Assembly (NCBI RefSeq): GCF_004382795.1
Contig: NZ_SMSG01000009.1
Coordinates: 1 to 64,000 of the forward strand
Direction of reading: 5' to 3'
Length of the DNA stretch: 64,000 nt
Origin: Cumulibacter soli
GTDB lineage: Bacteria; Actinomycetota; Actinomycetes; Mycobacteriales; Antricoccaceae
Shown: positions 59,763 to 64,000 of the stretch, piece by piece
Numbering within the stretch: the first letter of the stretch is position 1
Layout of the letters: each line of letters opens with the position of its first letter
Program-made: the position numbers and the translations under genes
The notes under the pieces: generated by a model
The model's input: the letters and a program-made list of their open reading frames with translations, nothing else
The model's database searches: none
Told to the model about the DNA's origin: nothing

Positions 59763-60794
59763 ATGACGGTTCCCCAGGAACACCCGCTATCGGAGTTCAT
59801 CGCGAACTTGCCGAAGGCCGAGCTACACGTACATCACGTCGGCTCGGCGTCCCCGGAGGTTGTCGCTGAACTGGCCGCGCGGCATCCGGACGCAGTCGTG
59901 CCAACCGACCCTCAGGCCCTGGCGAAATACTTCACCTTCACCGACTTCGCCCATTTCATCGAGTTGTACCTCTCAGTGGTCGATCTCATACGCACTCCAG
60001 AGGACATTCGCTCGCTGACCTACGGCGTCGCTCAGTCGTTGGCGGCGCAGCAGGTGCGGTATGCGGAGTTGACCTGTACTCCAGAGACATCGGTGATCCG
60101 CGGGATCGCGCCCGAGGCGTACGTCGAGGCAATCGAGGACGCTCGGGTTGCCGCACACCGAGATTTCGGGCTGGAACTGCAGTGGATCTTCGACATCGCT
60201 GGTGAGAACGGGATTCCCGGAGCCGACACGACCCTGGCGGTCGCACTCGATCACGGTCCGTCCTCGCTCGTCGGCTTCGGTCTCGGCGGTCCCGAGATCG
60301 GCGTACCGCGGCCGCAGTTCAAACCGCACTTCGACGCCGCACGTTCGGCCGGGCTTCGCTCCGTCCCCCACGCTGGTGAGTCAACCGGGCCGCAGACGAT
60401 GCTGGACGCGATCGAGCATCTGGGCGCCGAACGGATCGGTCACGGTATCGCAGCCGCCACAGATCCGGCCTTGATGCAGTTGCTCGCCGAGCGGGAGATC
60501 ACCCTCGAGGTATGCCCCACCTCGAATGTGGCCACCCGCTGCGTCGACTCGCTAGCCGCGCATCCGTTACCGACACTCGTGGCCGCGGGCGTGCCGGTGA
60601 CGATAAATAGCGACGACCCGCCGATGTTCGGTACGACGCTGAACCGCGAGTACGAGATTGCCGCTGACTTGCTCGGCCTGGATCGCGCCGGGGTGACCGA
60701 GTTGGCGCGATCGGCGGTGCGGCGCTCGTTCGCGCCCGAGGCCACGAAGACGCGCCTGCTGGCAGAAATCGATGCGTATGCCGCGAAGGTCTGA
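59763..60794 (+). CDS. add: Adenosine deaminase
   Basis: 343 residues. This zinc TIM-barrel enzyme deaminates adenosine to inosine in purine salvage. The metal His pair is in KAELHVHHVGSASPE. Other blocks are GFGLGGPEIGVPR, VPHAGESTGPQTMLDAIEHLGAERIGHGIAA with the catalytic His/Glu, CPTSNVATRCVDSLAAHPLPTLVAAGVPVTINSDDPPMFGT with the metal Asp. These fit bacterial Add rather than adenine deaminase, although the two are similar. The start follows AGAGGGC. A membrane glucosaminidase gene follows six bases after the stop. Confidence 0.92.
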   Translation: MTVPQEHPLSEFIANLPKAELHVHHVGSASPEVVAELAARHPDAVVPTDPQALAKYFTFTDFAHFIELYLSVVDLIRTPEDIRSLTYGVAQSLAAQQVRYAELTCTPETSVIRGIAPEAYVEAIEDARVAAHRDFGLELQWIFDIAGENGIPGADTTLAVALDHGPSSLVGFGLGGPEIGVPRPQFKPHFDAARSAGLRSVPHAGESTGPQTMLDAIEHLGAERIGHGIAAATDPALMQLLAEREITLEVCPTSNVATRCVDSLAAHPLPTLVAAGVPVTINSDDPPMFGTTLNREYEIAADLLGLDRAGVTELARSAVRRSFAPEATKTRLLAEIDAYAAKV

Positions 60795-60800
60795 TCGGTG

Positions 60801-61823
60801 ATGAGCGAGCCTGAAGCACGCCGCACGCGATCGACCGACGCCTCCAGGTCCACTGCCGGGTCCGCGTCCGGTTCCAAGGCCGGGTCCACGTCCGCAGGGC
60901 GATCCACCGGTTCCGCACGATCGACGCGTTCGGCCGGTTCACGATCGACGAGTCCGCGTTCGACTAATTCGCGTTCGACTAGTTCACGCTCGACGAGCGC
61001 TCGATCGACGGGTTCGTCACGCTCGAGTCGCCCGTCGCGTTCCACCAACGCCTCGCGGTCGACCAACGCGGCTCAGTTCGGCGTGGCCGCCGCCGAATCG
61101 ACTGTCGCGCCACCACGGCCCAGGACTTCCAGTCGTCCCGCGTCCAACCGCACCTCGACTCGACGTACGACGACGCGCGGACCGGGGTCGCGACCTACTA
61201 CGCGGGCATCGAGGCGGCTCAGTGCGCACGAAGAGATGATGCGCCGCCGCCAGCGCACCCTAGCGATTGTCGGTGCCGTACTGGTCCTGGCTATGTTCTG
61301 GTTCTTCTCTGGCGGCGACGACAAGCCGGACACGCACACCAAAGCACCGCCGACGGTTCCCGAGCAGTTCCTGGAGTACGCGGCGGTTCCCGCGCAGGAA
61401 GGTATGCAGGAACACGGAGTCCCGGCGTCGGTGTCGCTCGCCCAAGCAATCGTCGAGTCGGATTGGGGCCGCTCGGAGTTGACCCAGACCGGACGCAATT
61501 ACTTCGGGATCAAGTGCGATGGCGATTCGCCGTACGCCAGTGGCTGTGTCGGTCGGCCGACGCAGGAGTGCGACGAGGCAGGACTGTGCAGTGAGGTGGT
61601 GGGGCAGTTCCGGACCTATGACAGCGCTGAGGACTCGTTCCGCGATCACGGCCACTTCCTGACCGTGAACCCGCGTTACGCGGCGGCATTTCAGTACGTC
61701 GACAATCCCGACCAGTTCGCCATCGAGGTCGCGAAGGCCGGATACGCCACAGATCCGACGTACGCCGACAAGCTGATCGAACTGATGAAGCAGTACGACC
61801 TCTACCAGTACGACACGCTCTGA
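60801..61823 (+). CDS. Membrane-anchored glucosaminidase (FlgJ/LytF-like) with Arg-Ser-Thr cytoplasmic tail
   Basis: About 340 residues. The first 140 are almost only Arg, Ser, Thr, Ala and Gly, with many RST units (SARSTRSAGSRSTSPRSTNS). A helix follows (TLAIVGAVLVLAMFWFF, about 153-170), then an outside domain. This domain is a mannosyl-glycoprotein endo-beta-N-acetylglucosaminidase fold: GMQEHGVPASVSLAQAIVESDWGRSELT with the catalytic Glu near 219, GRNYFGIKC, FRTYDSAEDSFRDHGHFLTVN and AGYATDPTYADKLIELM. It should cut peptidoglycan glycan strands. The ATG at 60801 (GTG at 60798) lies just after add. Confidence 0.85.
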   Translation: MSEPEARRTRSTDASRSTAGSASGSKAGSTSAGRSTGSARSTRSAGSRSTSPRSTNSRSTSSRSTSARSTGSSRSSRPSRSTNASRSTNAAQFGVAAAESTVAPPRPRTSSRPASNRTSTRRTTTRGPGSRPTTRASRRLSAHEEMMRRRQRTLAIVGAVLVLAMFWFFSGGDDKPDTHTKAPPTVPEQFLEYAAVPAQEGMQEHGVPASVSLAQAIVESDWGRSELTQTGRNYFGIKCDGDSPYASGCVGRPTQECDEAGLCSEVVGQFRTYDSAEDSFRDHGHFLTVNPRYAAAFQYVDNPDQFAIEVAKAGYATDPTYADKLIELMKQYDLYQYDTL

Positions 61824-61862
61824 TCGATCAGCGGCTCTTGCCGCGCTCAACAGTAAACAGCA

Positions 61863-61896
61863 GCACCGCCGGCGATCACAGGATCGCCGGCGGTGC
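61863..61896. terminator. 15-bp perfect hairpin, bidirectional
   Basis: GCACCGCCGGCGATC (61863-61877) and GATCGCCGGCGGTGC (61882-61896) flank a four-base loop between the convergent glucosaminidase and enoyl-CoA hydratase genes. Confidence 0.8.
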
Positions 61897-61913
61897 GGCC
61901 TCACTACTGGGTG

Positions 61914-62792
61914 TTAGCGCGCCTCGTCGATCCATTCGGTGTAGAACTCCGGCATCTGCGACGCGCGGGAGGTGAAGTTCGGATCGCGCTTCTCCAGGAA
62001 CGCCGCGACGCCTTCCTTACCGTCGCCGATGCTGGTGTAAAACATAGCCAGCGAGTCGACGCGGTGCGCATCTGCGGGGTGCGGCAGGACGCCGTTACGG
62101 CGCACCATCTGCTTGGCCAACGCAACACCGACGGCCGAGCGACCGCGGGTCCATGCGTTGGCGATCTCAACAGCGCGAGCGAGCAGTTCGTCTTCCGCAA
62201 CGACCTCGTCCACCAGATTGATCGCCGCAGCGCCCGCAGCATCGAGGATGTCGGCGCGCAGCACCAGATCAATCGCATTCGGCAGCCCGACCAGACGCTC
62301 CAGGTACCAGGTGGACGTCGCCTCCGGCACGATGCCGAGACGTCCGAAGACGAGTCCGACCCGAGCGCGGGTCGACGCGACGCGGCGGTCCATCGCCAGA
62401 GTCATCGTCGCTCCGATGCCCACGGCCGCACCGTTGATAGCAGCAATAACCGGTTTGCGGCAGTCATGGATCGCCATAGTCACCTCGCCGCCGGTGTCGC
62501 GCACCTTCTCGATCTCCGGATTGTCCAGGTCGTCCATGTCGGACAGACCCGGCGTGCGTGATTCGTCCAGGCCGAACACGTTTCCGTCGCTGCTGAGGTC
62601 CATGCCCGCGCAGAACGCCCGGCCGGCGCCGGTGACGATCACGGCGCGGACATCATCGTTGTCGTTGACCTCACGGAAGGAGCGCTCCAGTTCCTCGGCC
62701 ATGGTGACGGTGAACGAGTTCAGCTGATCGGGGCGATTCAGCGTGATCGTGAGGATACCGTCGTCGATGCTGTGGGAGAGAGTTTCGTACAT
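61914..62792 (-). CDS. Enoyl-CoA hydratase/isomerase family protein
   Basis: 292 residues of the crotonase fold. The oxyanion-hole segments are RAFCAGMDLSSDG and KPVIAAINGAAVGIGATMTLAMD. FGRLGIVPEATSTWYLERLVG carries the region of the second catalytic acid (Glu in VPEA), as in isomerase and hydratase members. Later stretches are GAAAINLVDEVVAEDELLARAVEIAN and MPEFYTEWIDEA at the end. The start at 62792 follows GCAGGAG; an open frame upstream is not coding. It probably belongs to fatty-acid breakdown. Substrate unknown. Confidence 0.9.
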   Translation of the reverse strand: MYETLSHSIDDGILTITLNRPDQLNSFTVTMAEELERSFREVNDNDDVRAVIVTGAGRAFCAGMDLSSDGNVFGLDESRTPGLSDMDDLDNPEIEKVRDTGGEVTMAIHDCRKPVIAAINGAAVGIGATMTLAMDRRVASTRARVGLVFGRLGIVPEATSTWYLERLVGLPNAIDLVLRADILDAAGAAAINLVDEVVAEDELLARAVEIANAWTRGRSAVGVALAKQMVRRNGVLPHPADAHRVDSLAMFYTSIGDGKEGVAAFLEKRDPNFTSRASQMPEFYTEWIDEAR

Positions 62793-63055
62793 AGTGGCTC
62801 CTGCGTGCTGTCGGGTTTGCCCACCCAGGGTACGAGAGCGCCCTGCGCCGCACGCGAGCACGCGTCTCATCGGCGCATCGTCATGCTCCGCGTGTTGAGA
62901 GTTCGGGAACGAACGTCGTACGGCGCCACTTGCGGACCACACGTTGAAGCATTCGCCGCGAATTTTCGGCTCACCGCCGCGAGGCACTAGGCTCAGCCAC
63001 CGGTCCCGTTGATAATGGACTGTATTAATTAGCAGATCGATACGAAGGGAACCAC
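62793..63055. promoter_or_regulatory. Divergent promoter region of hydratase and sulfatase-like genes
   Basis: The part nearest the sulfatase-like gene is AT-rich for this window (TTGATAATGGACTGTATTAATTAG near 63010, split here only for description). TTGATA may be a -35 and TATTAAT a -10. ATTAATT is a small dyad that could be an operator. Nothing else is clear. Confidence 0.35.
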
Positions 63056-64000
63056 ATGAGCGAACAACGACATCCGACACCGGCGAGCGCAACGACCGCC
63101 GCGATAAACCGAGACGCTGTGCGCGCGTTACCGTTCGACTCGGATCCCGCCCAGGACGACGTACTGCGTGGTTTCATCACCGCTCCGGACACAGTGCGAG
63201 TGCAACGCGAGGACGGCGGCACCACCTGGTCGCTAGAGCCGTACGACTTCCTCGACGGTGAGTGCCCGGACGAGGTCCATCCCAGTCTCTGGCGGATCTC
63301 GCAACTCAACCGAACGCCTGGGCTGTTCGAAGTCTGCGAAGGTATCTACCAGGTTCGCGGCTACGACATCTCGAACATGTCGATCCTCAGCACGGATAAC
63401 GGATACCTCATTGTTGACCCGTTGACGACGGTGGAGAGCGCGGCAGCCGCCACTCGGTTAGCACTCGACGAGCTCGGCGAACGCCCGCTGCGCGGCATCA
63501 TTTTCACGCACAGCCACGTGGATCATTTCGGCGGCGTACGAGGCGTACTCGATGTTTTCGGAATCGAGGACCCCGCCACTGTCACCGTCATCGCTCCGGC
63601 GGAATTCATGGCCGAGACGGTCAGCGAGAACGTATACGCCGGGAACGCTATGTTGCGCCGCGCCATGTATATGTTCGGTCCGCTCCTACCGCGTGGCACC
63701 CGCGGGCAGGTCAGTGCGGGCCTCGGGGTGACGTCGGCGGGCGGCACCACGTCGTTGCTGGCGCCGACGCACACGATCGCCACGAGCGGTACCTCGTTGA
63801 CGATCGACGGCCTCGAGTTGGTGTTCCAATACACCCCGCACACCGAGGCGCCCGCGGAGCTCATTTTTCACGTTCCGTCGCGACGGGCGCTGTGTATGGC
63901 CGAGATCGTCAGCCATGTGATGCACAACCTGTACACCCTGCGTGGAGCTCAGGTGCGCGACGCGCTCGGGTGGAGCAAATGCCTATATGAGGCGATTGAT
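63056..64000 (+). CDS. Alkyl sulfatase-like metallo-beta-lactamase protein (3' end outside window)
   Basis: The gene runs off the window after 315 codons. The zinc motif is FTHSHVDHFGGVRGV. After it come NAMLRRAMYMFGPLLPRGTRGQVSAGLG, PHTEAPAELIFHVPSRRALCMAEI and MHNLYTLRGAQVRDALGWSKCLYEAID. These match the SdsA1/BDS1 alkyl sulfatase family, which hydrolyses SDS-like sulfate esters and usually has about 600-660 residues, including C-terminal dimer and SCP2-like domains. No signal peptide is seen at the N-terminus. The start at 63056 follows GAAGGGA. The family is clear; the enzyme's real substrate may differ. Confidence 0.85.
   Translation, partial: MSEQRHPTPASATTAAINRDAVRALPFDSDPAQDDVLRGFITAPDTVRVQREDGGTTWSLEPYDFLDGECPDEVHPSLWRISQLNRTPGLFEVCEGIYQVRGYDISNMSILSTDNGYLIVDPLTTVESAAAATRLALDELGERPLRGIIFTHSHVDHFGGVRGVLDVFGIEDPATVTVIAPAEFMAETVSENVYAGNAMLRRAMYMFGPLLPRGTRGQVSAGLGVTSAGGTTSLLAPTHTIATSGTSLTIDGLELVFQYTPHTEAPAELIFHVPSRRALCMAEIVSHVMHNLYTLRGAQVRDALGWSKCLYEAID

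Noticed and set aside
60840-61130. Repetitive TCGACGAGTTCG-like units as a CRISPR array
   Set aside because: The units are short, irregular and in frame, coding for Arg-Ser-Thr repeats; there are no spacers and no cas genes.

Overview
The window is about 64 kb of high-GC DNA and reads as the chromosome of an actinobacterium. The signs are strong GC bias at third codon positions, many short TANNNT -10 boxes lying 6-7 nt before an ATG or GTG (leaderless transcripts), a 180-kDa type NAD-glutamate dehydrogenase, DtxR/IdeR-type iron boxes, a polyprenol-phosphate mannose synthase and rhamnan-type surface glycan genes. A relative of the Antricoccus/Cumulibacter/Geodermatophilales area is a low-confidence guess. 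I see no rRNA, prophage, insertion sequence or CRISPR array. The only tRNA is tRNA-Sec.

Layout. 1-12.7 kb: ArsR/SRPBCC pair, PIG-V-like mannosyltransferase, acyl-CoA dehydrogenase, thiolase, purU, methyltransferase, TetR and the giant NAD-glutamate dehydrogenase. 13.1-24.5 kb: cell-envelope polysaccharide locus with a GT-C membrane protein, Wzm/Wzt-type ABC exporter, RgpF/WbsX glycan proteins, methyltransferase, a secreted protein with near-identical internal repeats, and a dolichol-phosphate-mannose synthase homologue. 24.6-35.5 kb: thioesterase, CopC, AI-2E-type permease, GH4 glycosidase, galE, serA, alpha/beta hydrolase, an orphan cysteine-rich HExxH protein, and an ABC exporter-TetR operon with a candidate operator.

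35.6-44.2 kb: a pyruvate-kinase-like gene converges on a compact selenocysteine island. On the minus strand it runs selA-selB-selD (joined by ATGA overlaps), a thioredoxin-fusion protein, a UGSC-type selenoprotein with an in-frame UGA, and tRNA-Sec. All the dedicated parts for making and inserting selenocysteine therefore sit beside one apparent client and its likely redox partner. The biochemical role of the client is unknown, and this is the most interesting part of the window.

44.3-64 kb: PPOX-fold protein, histidine phosphatase, acyl-CoA dehydrogenase, a fused double TetR regulator, metallo-beta-lactamase-fold hydrolase, aldo/keto reductase, and DAHP synthase preceded by a leader peptide with Tyr-Trp-Phe-Phe codons plus attenuator hairpins. 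Then come ferritin behind tandem iron boxes, msrA, an EcsC-like protein, PP2C phosphatase, a thiamine ABC transporter under a TPP riboswitch, a Q/P-rich membrane protein, adenosine deaminase, a membrane-anchored glucosaminidase with an Arg-Ser-Thr tail, enoyl-CoA hydratase, and an alkyl-sulfatase-like gene cut by the window end.
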